Of a DNA stretch of 46,856 nt, positions 21,280 to 30,296 are shown one piece after another. This DNA comes from Dimorphilus gyrociliatus. Its lineage: Eukaryota > Annelida > Polychaeta > Dinophilidae. Position numbers and translations under genes: made by a program. Location of the stretch: assembly GCA_904063045.1 (NCBI GenBank), contig CAJFCJ010000086.1:1-46856 (forward strand), written 5' to 3'. Numbering within the stretch: position 1 is the first letter of the stretch; every line of letters starts with the position of its first letter. The notes beneath the pieces are model-generated. The model did not search any database and was not told the origin of the DNA. It was given only the letters and a program-made list of their open reading frames with translations.

Positions 21280-22367
21280 TTACAAATTTTCTGTAAATTC
21301 TAACAATTTATCCACCTGTCTAGCTTCAACAATATTTTCATCTTTGACATTTTCACTAATAATTAAAGCTTCCATGCTTTGATCTATATTTCCATGAATT
21401 TTACCATCTAATATTAATAACCTAAGCTTATTCTCTACTAAGCTTTTATCAAAGTTTAGTTTATCTGCGATAAATTGTATCTTAAGTTGTGAATAAGGTT
21501 TGACTATTTTTAAAATGTTAGCATTTAAGGTTAAGTCGTATAAATACTCTAAATGTTTCTTTAAAAAGTCATCTAAAATTTCATAATTCTCACTTAAAAG
21601 TTCATTAAAACTTTTAAGATTTTTATTTTCACAAGATTTTTTAATTTTCATCATAAATTCTATTATTTTTTCATTTATGCAAATTCTATAATTTTTATTT
21701 TCAAAAATTCCATTAATTTCTTCAAATTTTTTTAAAATAATTTTACATAAAATTAAGTAACTCAAACATTTCAAATATTCATTATTTTTATAGTCTTTTG
21801 AGATGTCTAGAGCTTCTAAAAAGTAGGCAGTTGCAGCCAAATAGCTTCTATCATCACAAGAGTACATACCACTCCTCATATCTATCTCTGACATAATCTT
21901 AGGATTATACAAACCTAGTGCTAATGCTCTCGCACTTGTCAATGCACTTTTAGCTTTTGAACTGTTTTTAATAGAATAATAAACCTTACTTTCAATTACA
22001 TACAAAGTTATTAACTTTATTTTACATCAATCTTCTTTAATTTTTTTACTAATTTTTTAGTGACTCTTAAACATTTCCTATAGTTCTTATTAAGCATTAA
22101 CAATTCACAAATTTTTATTTTAACTTCATTACAAATAAATTTTCTTTTATGCTTTTTTAAATATTTTTTTAGTTTTTTTAAAAATTCTAAAATTTCATCT
22201 TTTGATGACTTTTTTAAATTTTGTTCTTCAAAAAGACTTTGTAGTAGTATTTTTATTAGTTTATCAGAGTTGTGTTGTGGTTCTGGTGAAGACTTAACCA
22301 TGTTTAAGAGTTCATCGTAGTTGAAATTTGATATTAGTATTTCAATTTGTTGGTTTTCTGTTTGCAT
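21280..22367 (-). pseudogene. RPN6: Rpn6 gene, frameshifted copy in B
   Basis: This is the same gene as 35525-36613. One missing base near 22020 (gatgtaaa here, gatgataaa in the other copy) splits it into a 5' part of about 116 codons and a 3' part of 241 codons. The rest of the protein is identical to the intact copy. A single essential proteasome gene is unlikely to be freshly broken, so sequencing error or a redundant second copy is more plausible. Confidence 0.85.
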
Positions 22368-22439
22368 TGATGGGTTCAATTATTTTATTTAATAAATAAA
22401 TTAAAAAATATTAATTAATTAAAAAAAATAAATTTTTAA

Positions 22440-22790
22440 AAAAATTATGCATAAACAAAAGAGTTATAAATTAAAAAAGAGAATTTAAAAAAAAATTTAA
22501 AAAAATTATGCATGAACAAAAGAGCTATAAATTAAAAAAAAGAGAATTTAAAAAAATTATGCATGAACAAAAGAGCTATAAATTAAAAAAAAGAGAATTT
22601 AAAAAAATTATGCATGAACAAAAGAACTATAAATTAAAAAAAAATAAAAAAAATAAAATAAAAGAGAATTTAAAAAAAATAAATAAATTTTTAAAAAAAT
22701 AATGCATAAATCCAAGAATTTATAAAATAAAATAAATTTTTAAAAAAATAATGCATAAATCCAAGAATTTAAAAAAAATAAAATAAAATA
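22440..22790 (+). repeat. 50-52-bp minisatellite between divergent genes
   Basis: About six degenerate units start near 22445, 22506, 22558, 22609, 22700 and 22750. Each begins 'attatgcat' and most continue 'gaacaaaagag', with an A-rich remainder. It fills the space between the Rpn6 and cullin-like start codons, so it is the shared promoter region. Frames through it encode only a repeated HEQKSYKLKK peptide and are not credible genes. Confidence 0.85.
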
Positions 22791-22806
22791 AAAGAGAATT
22801 TAAAGA

Positions 22807-22809
22807 CCC
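22807..22809 (+). promoter_or_regulatory. CCC start-proximal signal
   Basis: CCC lies three bases before the ATG at 22813, in the same style as other genes here. It supports that start over the internal Met at codon 8. Confidence 0.4.
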
Positions 22810-22812
22810 TAA

Positions 22813-24798
22813 ATGAAACATGAATGTTTAACAATGGAACCTATCCTTATACAAAAGAATCTTAACAAATCAATACTACTTAAAACTTATAAAACATTCA
22901 TAGATGATCTTTTAAGTCAACTAAAAGAATCTTTAGAAGGCAAAATAGAAGTAGAAAATCTACCAAGAATTTACAAGAACTATAAAAAAACAACTTATAA
23001 GTTAAAAAGAGTGATTTCCCCAGTTTTTATAAAAATGTCTAGAAAGAAAATATCACAAAGAATGAAATCAATTTTTAGAAACTTTTTAACAAATAACAAA
23101 ACAACATTTCAAGGAGTGAATTTAAAAACTAAAAATTTAGCAGAGATATTCAAAGTATTACAAAAGAATCCAAAGTTAAACACAAGTGTATTTTCTGTGT
23201 TTAAAGAAAGAAGTATAATTTATTTAAAAAGATTGTATTATGAGAGAATTGAAAGAACAGAAGCGAATACTACAAATACAAAAGGAATTAATACTACAAA
23301 TACAATAGAAAATGATGATAATACAAGAGAAATTAATATAAATAATAAGTATAAGAATTTACAAACAATTGATGAAATTTTAAATAAATATAGAAAACCA
23401 GGAATTCAATTTATAGAAATTGAAAAAGAATTTTTAAATTTTTATTTAAAAAAAATAAATTCAAATGATTACATAAACACAGAAGAAGAAGATTTATTTA
23501 GAAGATTTTATAAAACAGCAGAATTTAACCTAACTGAAGTTTATAGAGAATACTATTCTAAACAAAAATTTAATATTTATAATATTTTTAATTATAAAGT
23601 ATTTGAAGAGAGTAGAAAAGTATTAAAAGATCTTTTACAAGAGAATGAAGAAATAATAATAAATTTTATACCTAATTTTATAGATTTATATGATTATCAT
23701 ATCAACAACCATATAAATAATATAAGTAACATAAATGATGATATCAATATGAGTGATAATATAAATAATAATAATATAAATAACATAAATAATAATATAA
23801 ATAACATAAATAGTATGAGTGATAAGTATTTGGATTTGAATTTTTTAGTTAATTCTTTTAAAAATTTAAATTTTTTTGAAGAAAATTATAGATTCAATTT
23901 AATTAATAGATTAATTTCTGATAGAATTGATAAAAATAAAGAAAATTGGTTAATTAATAAATTTAATAATATTACATTTAGAAGATGTAAACAAATTATT
24001 AATTACAATAGAGAAATAATAGAAAACTATGAAATTACAGTACTCTCTTCTTGTAATTCAATTAACTTTGAAGAAATTAATTTTGAAATTCCAAATGAAA
24101 TTAAAAAAATACAAAAAAGTTATAAAATTGATTATTTTGATAAAAAAAATATAAAAAATAATAAAAAATTAAGATTTATTGATACGATTAGTAATTGTTT
24201 AATTTATTTTAATAATATTAAACTAAGAATTACTTTAATTCAATTTAATATTTTAAATTTAATTATTGAAAATTGGGATGATTTTATTAAAAAAATAAGA
24301 TTTAGAATTAAAAAAATAAAAACTAAAGATTTAAATTTACAAGGTGATTTTTATGACTATAAAAGAATTTATAAATTATTTTTAAGTTATCATTGTATTC
24401 ACAATACAAATAAAAATAAAGAATTTATAAATAAATCTATAAATGATAATAATAATAGAGAATCTATAAATAAATCTATAAATGATAATAAGAGCTTGAA
24501 TGTACTCTTAAATCATTTTCATCCACTTTCTATATTTATTAATGAATTTATAGAAAATAAAAATTTAAATCAGTTTTATAATTTAATTCCTATTTTTAAC
24601 AAAAAAAATACAAAGAAAGTTTTAATAAAAAGTGATAATTCAGATTCAATTGATGCCAAAATAATGTATATATTAAAAAGAAGAAAATATATTAAAATTA
24701 ATGAATTATTAGTTGAAGGTAAAGATAAAAGACTAAAAGTTTTAGAAAAGAGAGGTTATTTAAAGATAAGAGGTGATTTTGTAGAATATATACCTTAG
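22813..24798 (+). CDS. Divergent cullin-like protein
   Basis: The protein has 661 residues. The last 50 (IMYILKRRKYIKINELLVE...RGYLKIRGDFVEYIP) resemble the C-terminal winged helix of cullins, where a short 'IVRIMKSRK..HNEL' type segment precedes a 'KRIE.LIE.EYLER' helix. The N-terminal 250 residues are helical, with segments that could be cullin repeats. If this is right, it is a scaffold for a RING ubiquitin ligase in cytoplasm or nucleus. Much of the middle is Asn/Ile-rich low complexity, including an INN/NNIN run near residues 300-330. That run is 18 bases longer in the mirror copy (667 residues). An APC2-type subunit is an alternative. The assignment is tentative; the reality of the gene is not in doubt. 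Confidence 0.55.
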   Translation: MKHECLTMEPILIQKNLNKSILLKTYKTFIDDLLSQLKESLEGKIEVENLPRIYKNYKKTTYKLKRVISPVFIKMSRKKISQRMKSIFRNFLTNNKTTFQGVNLKTKNLAEIFKVLQKNPKLNTSVFSVFKERSIIYLKRLYYERIERTEANTTNTKGINTTNTIENDDNTREININNKYKNLQTIDEILNKYRKPGIQFIEIEKEFLNFYLKKINSNDYINTEEEDLFRRFYKTAEFNLTEVYREYYSKQKFNIYNIFNYKVFEESRKVLKDLLQENEEIIINFIPNFIDLYDYHINNHINNISNINDDINMSDNINNNNINNINNNINNINSMSDKYLDLNFLVNSFKNLNFFEENYRFNLINRLISDRIDKNKENWLINKFNNITFRRCKQIINYNREIIENYEITVLSSCNSINFEEINFEIPNEIKKIQKSYKIDYFDKKNIKNNKKLRFIDTISNCLIYFNNIKLRITLIQFNILNLIIENWDDFIKKIRFRIKKIKTKDLNLQGDFYDYKRIYKLFLSYHCIHNTNKNKEFINKSINDNNNRESINKSINDNKSLNVLLNHFHPLSIFINEFIENKNLNQFYNLIPIFNKKNTKKVLIKSDNSDSIDAKIMYILKRRKYIKINELLVEGKDKRLKVLEKRGYLKIRGDFVEYIP

Positions 24799-24982
24799 AT
24801 ATATTTTTTATTAAAAAATTTAGTTCTAATATTTTTATAGAATATAAATAATTGTAAGATAATATAAATAATTATTTCTTTTATGATATATTTTTTTACT
24901 AAAAAATTTAGTTTTAATAATTTTATTTTTATCTTATAATAATATTTTTATAGAATATAAATAATTAAAAATATAATTAATT

Positions 24983-25090
24983 GCACGGTCATATCTGCTA
25001 GGTACACCGGATCCCGTCCGATCTCCGAAGTTAAGCTAGTAAGAGCTTGGTCAGTACTGAGGGGCACCCTTGGGAAATCCAAGTACTGTG
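24983..25090 (+). rRNA. 5S ribosomal RNA
   Basis: About 108 bases match eukaryotic 5S rRNA at its conserved blocks: 'cggtcatatc' near the 5' end, 'cccgtccgatctccgaagtt' and 'aagct' in the middle, then 'ggtcagtact' and 'tgggaaatcc'. The internal promoter region is therefore present. The ends pair as a short terminal stem (gcacggt/tactgtg, imperfect). It is slightly shorter than the usual 115-120. A mirror copy lies at 32796-32903. Confidence 0.93.
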
Positions 25091-25097
25091 TTTTTTT
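25091..25097 (+). terminator. RNA polymerase III T-run terminator
   Basis: Seven T directly follow the 5S gene. The last two Ts are part of the reverse-strand stop codon (25096-25098) of the convergent protein gene, so terminator and stop codon overlap. Confidence 0.85.
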
Positions 25098-25833
25098 ATT
25101 TTTTAGATAAGACATTACAAATTTTATTTGCTACTCTAATAATCAAATTACAAACTTCAATTGGGAATTGATCTACTAGACTTTCTATGTATTTATGTCT
25201 TTCTTTTGTTATATCACTTACATCCCCGAATATACTTTTACTCTCTGTATTTTTATTAGCAGTGTCTGTATCATCAGATATTGTATTATTAGTAGTGTCT
25301 GTATCATCAGATATTGTATTATTAGCAGTGTCTGTATCATCAGATATTGTATTATTGTTATTGAAGTTCGTACTCTTAATATCTAAATTGGTTTTATTAA
25401 ACATCCTTTCTTTTTTTGCTTCTTTAATTTCTTCTTTTATTCTCTTATTTATATTTATATTGAAACTACGACTTTCTTTTTGTATATAAAGTGGATTATT
25501 GTATCCATTTATCGTTAACTCGTCTAACATTTTGTCGTATAGATTATCAAAACAGTCAAAACTACATCCAGAATTGACATTTTTTCTAATATTTTTAACT
25601 GCTTTCAAATAAACTAATTGTAAATTTAAATAATAAGGTACATTCCTACCTTTATCACTTTCATTTAATAATTTGTTATAACAATAGAGTAAATTTTTCA
25701 TACCAAATTTGTCATATTTTTCTATGTTCTCAAAGTTTGTACTATTTAGGTTATTTAATGTTATATTGTATAGTATTTTAGAACTATTTTTTGTTATGGA
25801 ATGGTTGAATATAAATAAAATTAAAAAAATCAT
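25096..25833 (-). CDS. Putative secreted protein with 11-residue repeats
   Basis: The protein has 245 residues and is identical in the mirror copy. It starts with a hydrophobic stretch (MIFLILFIF) fitting a signal peptide. The body contains several Cys (51, 90, 94 and one or two near the C-terminus). A Lys/Glu-rich helix lies at about 128-147. Three tandem repeats (N)NTISDDTDTA lie at about 161-193, and a conserved-looking C-terminal domain ends in CNVLSKK. There is no recognised family. Secretion is inferred only from the N-terminus. An AACACGTGTT site lies 33 bases upstream of the ATG, as for the RING gene. Its 3' end collides with the 5S gene. Confidence 0.7.
   Translation of the reverse strand: MIFLILFIFNHSITKNSSKILYNITLNNLNSTNFENIEKYDKFGMKNLLYCYNKLLNESDKGRNVPYYLNLQLVYLKAVKNIRKNVNSGCSFDCFDNLYDKMLDELTINGYNNPLYIQKESRSFNININKRIKEEIKEAKKERMFNKTNLDIKSTNFNNNNTISDDTDTANNTISDDTDTTNNTISDDTDTANKNTESKSIFGDVSDITKERHKYIESLVDQFPIEVCNLIIRVANKICNVLSKK
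25255..25356 (-). repeat. 33-bp coding minisatellite, three units
   Basis: Three head-to-tail 33-bp units encode the ISDDTDT repeats. Each unit preserves the reading frame and differs by at most a base or two. Both arms carry three units. Confidence 0.88.
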
Positions 25834-25865
25834 GGTATATAAAAAAAATTCTCTTTTATTCTAAA

Positions 25866-25875
25866 AACACGTGTT
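25866..25875. promoter_or_regulatory. AACACGTGTT palindrome upstream of the secreted-protein gene
   Basis: It has the same sequence and the same 33-base distance to ATG as the site at 19414-19423. Confidence 0.55.
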
Positions 25876-26371
25876 CTGTATCATAGAGGATGTCTATTAT
25901 AAATTTTTTTGATGTAAAAGATTAAAAAACAAAAAAAATAATATTTAATTTAAAATAGTATTGTAATGGTCTTTTGGCTGTAGCAATTTCTATATAAAGC
26001 ATTTCTGATTTTGGAAATAAATGATTGTCTAGAAAATTACTTTTTATGGAGCCAAAGTGAGTTTAGTATCTATATTCTGCTATATTATTTGGTTTATAAT
26101 ATTTTAGATGGAATATCCCGTATATGTATATTTCTTAGAATGATTTTATGCTTAACTTTTAAATGACTATATTCTTGGTGTTTAATTTTATCATATCAAT
26201 GCTATTAATAGTTCTTAACAATGACTTCCTAGATATTTAACATCATTCTTTTTCTGGAGCTTTTTAGAAACATCTTTTTTTGATGCTAAAAAATCACCAA
26301 TAAGCATAGTTATTCATTAAATCAGCATACACTCTATAATGGTTTGTTGAAAGTGCTTTAATTTATTTTGG
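25876..26371. other. Non-coding stretch, B
   Basis: It lies between the secreted-protein promoter and the dead Merlin element. Nothing is supported. Confidence 0.55.
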
Positions 26372-27352
26372 TAAAAATTGCTTTCGGGCCCCTTAAAATT
26401 TAATATTAGAAAGAAATAAAAATATAATTAAATTTAAAATGACATTTCATAATTTTCATCCGAAACAAAATGTCTAAAAATGGATTTTCTTTTTTTAGAA
26501 ATAAATAATCGTTTATATGTGCGTTCATATTATTTTATATATTACTACCACGACTTTTTAGGTAGTGTTTCAACCATCTCCATTGATTTTCAATGTTTTG
26601 TGTGTGAATTTCTGGTACATTTTTGTCTTTAAAGTTAGTTTTATGTTTAATTGTAAAATGCCCATAATCATGATATTTTATGTTATTATATCCTTTCCAT
26701 TCATCGGTTATAATAACGGAAAGTTCTTCTATATGTTTATTGATAATTCTCTGAAGAGTTAATGAATCTCTTTTTTCTACAACTTCAAAAAAGCATCTTT
26801 TTGTGGTTCTACAAAGACCACCAACCACCCACAATTGCTCATTACACCTTCCTACATTATATTTTCGCTTAGTCACAGCACTTTCATCAATCTCTATGAC
26901 TAAACCAGGACCTCCTATTTTAGCTGAACTGTCAGATGTAATTTTACTCCTTATTAGTGATATAACCGTCTTATAAAGTTTATAGTTTACACCATATTGT
27001 TCAAATAAATCCATTTACGGAGTTTTTTTGGACCATTCAAAGATTATAAAAATTATTTTTTTTAGTGATGCTTTTATTTTAATGAAAATAGAGCCATCAC
27101 GAATTGAACCCTTACCTTTACCACATTTTTTTGATTTACACATTCAAATCAAACCATCTATGTTATGATGTGCTACTAAATTTCTATCAATTTTACATTT
27201 TTTACAGAATGATTTTTTCTCAAAATATTTAATTCAGCTAACCAAGAAAACAAAGTGCTCGGATCAATCATTTTTTCTTGCAATTGCAACCTTGTTATTG
27301 ACATTAGGGGGGGATATAATCCAATTTTAAGGGGGCCTGAAAGCAATTTTTA
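26372..27352 (-). mobile_element. Dead Merlin element, B
   Basis: Imperfect terminal inverted repeats of about 25-30 bp bound it: 'aaattgctttcgggcccctt' at the left and its inverse near 27329-27352. Between them is a broken ISXO2-like transposase. I could not identify a clean target duplication. Confidence 0.72.
26535..27271 (-). pseudogene. Merlin (ISXO2-like) transposase pseudogene, B
   Basis: Reading from an ATG at 27271, a frameshift precedes a zinc ribbon (CKKC near the start and MCKSKKC later). An in-frame TGA (27144-27146) then sits where the family usually has Trp. A TAA follows just before the 159-codon open part (27014-26535). That part carries EIDESAV (first Asp), ITDEWKGY (second Asp) and NIENQW (Glu). 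The TGA and TAA occur in both arms, so they are real. A few amino-acid changes (for example TTK versus TIR) separate the arms. Confidence 0.82.
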
Positions 27353-27359
27353 ACAAAAA

Positions 27360-27590
27360 TCCTTTTTAAAAAATTTATGTACTTAATTCTGGAAGTGTAA
27401 ACACAAAAAAATGGTACAAATTCCTATTTATTTTTTTTTTGGGGGGGTGACAGGAAAATCCCTATCAATTTACCATTTACTTAATTATACCTTACCTATA
27501 TCAACGAAAAGGGTTCAAAAATAATAAAAAAAAATTTATACTAATTTAATAGGAAAAATTTATGTACTTAATTATATCTAACAATAAATA
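27360..27590 (+). repeat. Terminal repeat of a second Ginger-like family
   Basis: The order of blocks matches the Ginger-like terminal repeat: 'cctatcaatttacc', a 'ttacc' block, 'gggttcaaaaataat', 'ctaatttaatagga', and a final 'tctaaca'. The 'cgaataaacgcccc' iterons are replaced by 'aaatttatgtacttaatt' (near 27366 and 27551, with a partial copy near 27476). No integrase is present next to it, so this is a solo end or truncated element. Confidence 0.5.
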
Positions 27591-27764
27591 CTTAACAAAG
27601 ATATATTCCATATAGTTATTATATGCTAAACAACCTCTACAAATATTTATTTTTAACGAATTCCATTGATCCTATACTAATTGGGGATGCCTATATATGG
27701 ACTAATGAATGTATCGCATTGCAATAGGACCTTGGGAATCTGGCCATTCATCAATATAAACAAT

Positions 27765-28194
27765 TTACCGTTTCATATATTTTTTTTCATATCGTTTATT
27801 GTTTGCTTTTTTCTGTTCTCTACTTTCGCAAAGAGACTCTTTCCTGTGTTGTATCAATTCCCTGTATCGCCTATTTATTCTTATACAATCTTCCGATATT
27901 ATATTTTCTTCTGAGGAAAGAATCTCATCTATTTCAACTATATGGTCAGCGCTTCCGATCTACCAATGTAATCTATGTATCGTTAAGAAATATATATTAG
28001 AATATAACGGTTTATGCCATTTTGCTAATATCCTGGTTGATATTGATTGTAATTCGTCAGATAATTCTAATTTGTTCATATTAGTATTGCAAAAAAAGAT
28101 AATGTAAGCTAAAAGCAAAAATTGTTTAATCTGATGCGTTTTATCACCGTATCTTAGAAAAATTATATATAATTTTACATTTATAACACTTATA
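27765..28194 (-). pseudogene. Unknown reading frame truncated by M2, B
   Basis: This is the mirror of 29693-30122. From an ATG at 28079 the frame holds about 104 codons with one in-frame TAG. It stays open upstream until it runs into the M2 terminus, so its 5' end is cut or replaced by the transposon. The C-terminal part is rich in Arg, Lys and Glu. No family was recognised. Confidence 0.35.
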
Positions 28195-28196
28195 TA

Positions 28197-28408
28197 CAGT
28201 AGGGGAAAAAAAAATGAAAAAAAAATAATTGAATGAAAAGTCATATTTTACGATGTAATTAAAGCAATATTTATATTATGTTTTCATTTATATATGGATA
28301 AGCTATTCAAATAAATTTTTCTCCTTGGTTCTAGTATTGTTTTTTAATCAAAACATCATAAAAATATCAACGAATTGCTCCTGATGGGGAAAAAAAAATG
28401 AAAAATTT
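28197..28408 (+). repeat. M2 left terminal inverted repeat (IR/DR)
   Basis: 212 bp, essentially identical to the inverse of 29479-29690. The outer site is at 28197-28220 and the inner site near 28383-28406. Confidence 0.92.
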
Positions 28409-28412
28409 TAAA

Positions 28413-29429
28413 TTAATAAGAAATATGGTGTCCTTTATTTCTAATACATTCTATTATTCTTTTATTCATTGAAAGACATAGATTTTTGCACAAATCACTG
28501 CTTATATTATTCCAAAGCTCCATAATTTTTGACTTTAATTCATCGCCAGTAGAGAAGGATAAACCTCTTAATTTGTACTTGAGAATAGACCAAAGGTTTT
28601 CAATAGGATTCAAATCAGGAGACTGAGAGGGCCAATCTAACACATCAATATCGTTTGTCTTAAAATACTCCTTTGTCAGTCGACTTGTGTGTTTTGGATC
28701 ATTATCCTGTTGAAATTTTAACCTGTTTACACCTAGTTTTTCTTTTATAAAAGGTAAATTAGTAGCTAGTATATGTACGTACTGTACTGCATCCATTATT
28801 CCATCAACAAAATGTAACCTTCCTACACCTTCATAGCTAAATGATCCCCAAACCATCAATTTCTTAAATCCAAATTTTTTAGTAAAGTTTAGAGGTGTCT
28901 TATCAGAGCTTTCTTTCCATACTTTGAACCGACCAGAGTCATTATAGTAAGAAAATGATGTTTCATCGCTAAAAAAAACATCATTCCAGTAATTTTGACC
29001 AAGAAACAACCACTTTTTTGTTACCTCCAATCTTCTCTTTATATGAATGGGTTTGAGAAAAGGTTTTTTTACTGGGATAACAGCTTTAAACCCATTTTTA
29101 TTTAAAAAGTTTCTTATTGTTCTGGGATTCACAGCCAAACCTGTATTATTTTCTATATTTCTAGCTATTTTAGGACTAGAAATCAAACTATCATTTTTGA
29201 TCAAAGACTTAATCATTGATAAATGCTTTGATTTAAGAACTTTGGGCCTGCCAGAACCAAGTTTTCTATCAGTATTATTATGCTGTTGAAATTTAGTGAC
29301 TATTCTACTGATAGTCGATACACTAACACCTGTTTTTATCGAAATTTCTTTATAAGTAAACCCCTCGTTTCTTAGTGTAAGAACCTGACCCTTGACTACA
29401 GAAGAATAGTGATTTTTCATAAGGGTCAT
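28413..29429 (-). CDS. Tc1-family DD34E transposase of M2
   Basis: The protein has 338 residues, full length for the family. A paired-type helix-turn-helix lies at about residues 14-47 (YKEISIKTGVSVSTISR). A GRPK hinge lies at 60-63, with a second DNA-binding segment up to about 120. The catalytic triad is D155 (FSDETSF), D242 (QQDNDPKH) and E277 (NPIENLW), with 34 residues between the last two. The enzyme would cut at the IR/DR ends and insert at TA. The start ATG could be codon 1 or Met4. With intact ends and gene this copy is a candidate active element. It may also mobilise relatives, although M1 has different end sequences. Confidence 0.94.
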   Translation of the reverse strand: MTLMKNHYSSVVKGQVLTLRNEGFTYKEISIKTGVSVSTISRIVTKFQQHNNTDRKLGSGRPKVLKSKHLSMIKSLIKNDSLISSPKIARNIENNTGLAVNPRTIRNFLNKNGFKAVIPVKKPFLKPIHIKRRLEVTKKWLFLGQNYWNDVFFSDETSFSYYNDSGRFKVWKESSDKTPLNFTKKFGFKKLMVWGSFSYEGVGRLHFVDGIMDAVQYVHILATNLPFIKEKLGVNRLKFQQDNDPKHTSRLTKEYFKTNDIDVLDWPSQSPDLNPIENLWSILKYKLRGLSFSTGDELKSKIMELWNNISSDLCKNLCLSMNKRIIECIRNKGHHISY

Positions 29430-29478
29430 ATATACGAAGTTTTTTCATATGATTATGGAGGGAAATTTGACTTTTTTT

Positions 29479-29690
29479 AAATTTTTCATTTTTTTTTCCC
29501 CATCAGGAGCAATTCGTTGATATTTTTATGATGTTTTGATTAAAAAACAATACTAGAACCAAGGAGAAAAATTTATTTGAATAGCTTATCCATATATAAA
29601 TGAAAACATAATATAAATATTGCTTTAATTACATCGTAAAATATGACTTTTCATTCAATTATTTTTTTTTCATTTTTTTTTCCCCTACTG
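29479..29690 (-). repeat. M2 right terminal inverted repeat (IR/DR)
   Basis: Inverted partner of 28197-28408, followed by TA. Confidence 0.92.
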
Positions 29691-29692
29691 TA

Positions 29693-30122
29693 TATAAGTG
29701 TTATAAATGTAAAATTATATATAATTTTTCTAAGATACGGTGATAAAACGCATCAGATTAAACAATTTTTGCTTTTAGCTTACATTATCTTTTTTTGCAA
29801 TACTAATATGAACAAATTAGAATTATCTGACGAATTACAATCAATATCAACCAGGATATTAGCAAAATGGCATAAACCGTTATATTCTAATATATATTTC
29901 TTAACGATACATAGATTACATTGGTAGATCGGAAGCGCTGACCATATAGTTGAAATAGATGAGATTCTTTCCTCAGAAGAAAATATAATATCGGAAGATT
30001 GTATAAGAATAAATAGGCGATACAGGGAATTGATACAACACAGGAAAGAGTCTCTTTGCGAAAGTAGAGAACAGAAAAAAGCAAACAATAAACGATATGA
30101 AAAAAAATATATGAAACGGTAA
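29693..30122 (+). pseudogene. Unknown reading frame truncated by M2, B'
   Basis: An ATG at 29808 opens a frame (MNKLELSDEL) that reaches TAA at 30120-30122, with one TAG after LTIHRLHW. The second half (DHIVEIDEILSSEE, then RRYRELIQHRKES) is charged and helical. The frame is also open upstream to the M2 end, implying a longer ancestral protein. I do not recognise it. Immediately after the TAG is a 12-of-13 match to a common sequencing-adapter end, probably chance. Confidence 0.35.
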
Positions 30123-30296
30123 ATTGTTTATATTGATGAATGGCCAGATTCCCAAGGTCCTATTGCAATGCGATACATTCATTAGTCCATATATAGGCAT
30201 CCCCAATTAGTATAGGATCAATGGAATTCGTTAAAAATAAATATTTGTAGAGGTTGTTTAGCATATAATAACTATATGGAATATATCTTTGTTAAG

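Larger units (their letters stand above)
11988..28194. repeat. Palindrome 2, left arm (A+B)
   Basis: This arm is the reverse complement of 29693-46856. Near M2 paired positions sum to about 57887 (27681 with 30206). Further out the sum rises to about 58844 (12208 with 46636), because the other arm holds an extra Merlin insertion of nearly 1 kb. Protein-level identity in unique genes is essentially complete. It overlaps palindrome 1 over 11988-16492. Confidence 0.96.
28197..29690 (-). mobile_element. Tc1/mariner element M2, apparently intact
   Basis: The element is 1,494 bp, flanked by TA (28195-28196 and 29691-29692). It has inverted termini of 212 bp (28197-28408 and 29479-29690). Each terminus carries an outer site 'agtaggggaaaaaaaaatga' and an inner site 'gatggggaaaaaaaaatga', about 185 bp apart in the same direction (IR/DR). 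The transposase frame is open. It sits at the exact centre of palindrome 2 and belongs to a different Tc1 lineage from M1. Confidence 0.95.

Noticed and set aside
22508-22702. 64-codon frame with HEQKSYKLKK repeats
   Set aside because: It is generated by the minisatellite. Unit length changes shift the frame between units, and it lies in a promoter gap.
25187-25489. Val/Ser-rich plus-strand frames opposite the secreted-protein gene
   Set aside because: They are antisense to the coding minisatellite. The minus-strand frame is longer and starts with a plausible signal peptide.
27949-27961. Near match (12 of 13) to a common sequencing-adapter end, mirrored near 29927-29940
   Set aside because: One mismatch, and the surrounding frame reads through without a jump, so chance is more likely. 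A check of raw reads would settle it.
27681-28107. Overlapping plus-strand frames (and their mirrors at 29780-30206) next to M2
   Set aside because: These are Cys/Phe/Ser-rich antisense shadows of the truncated unknown frame, with several overlapping frames and no domain.
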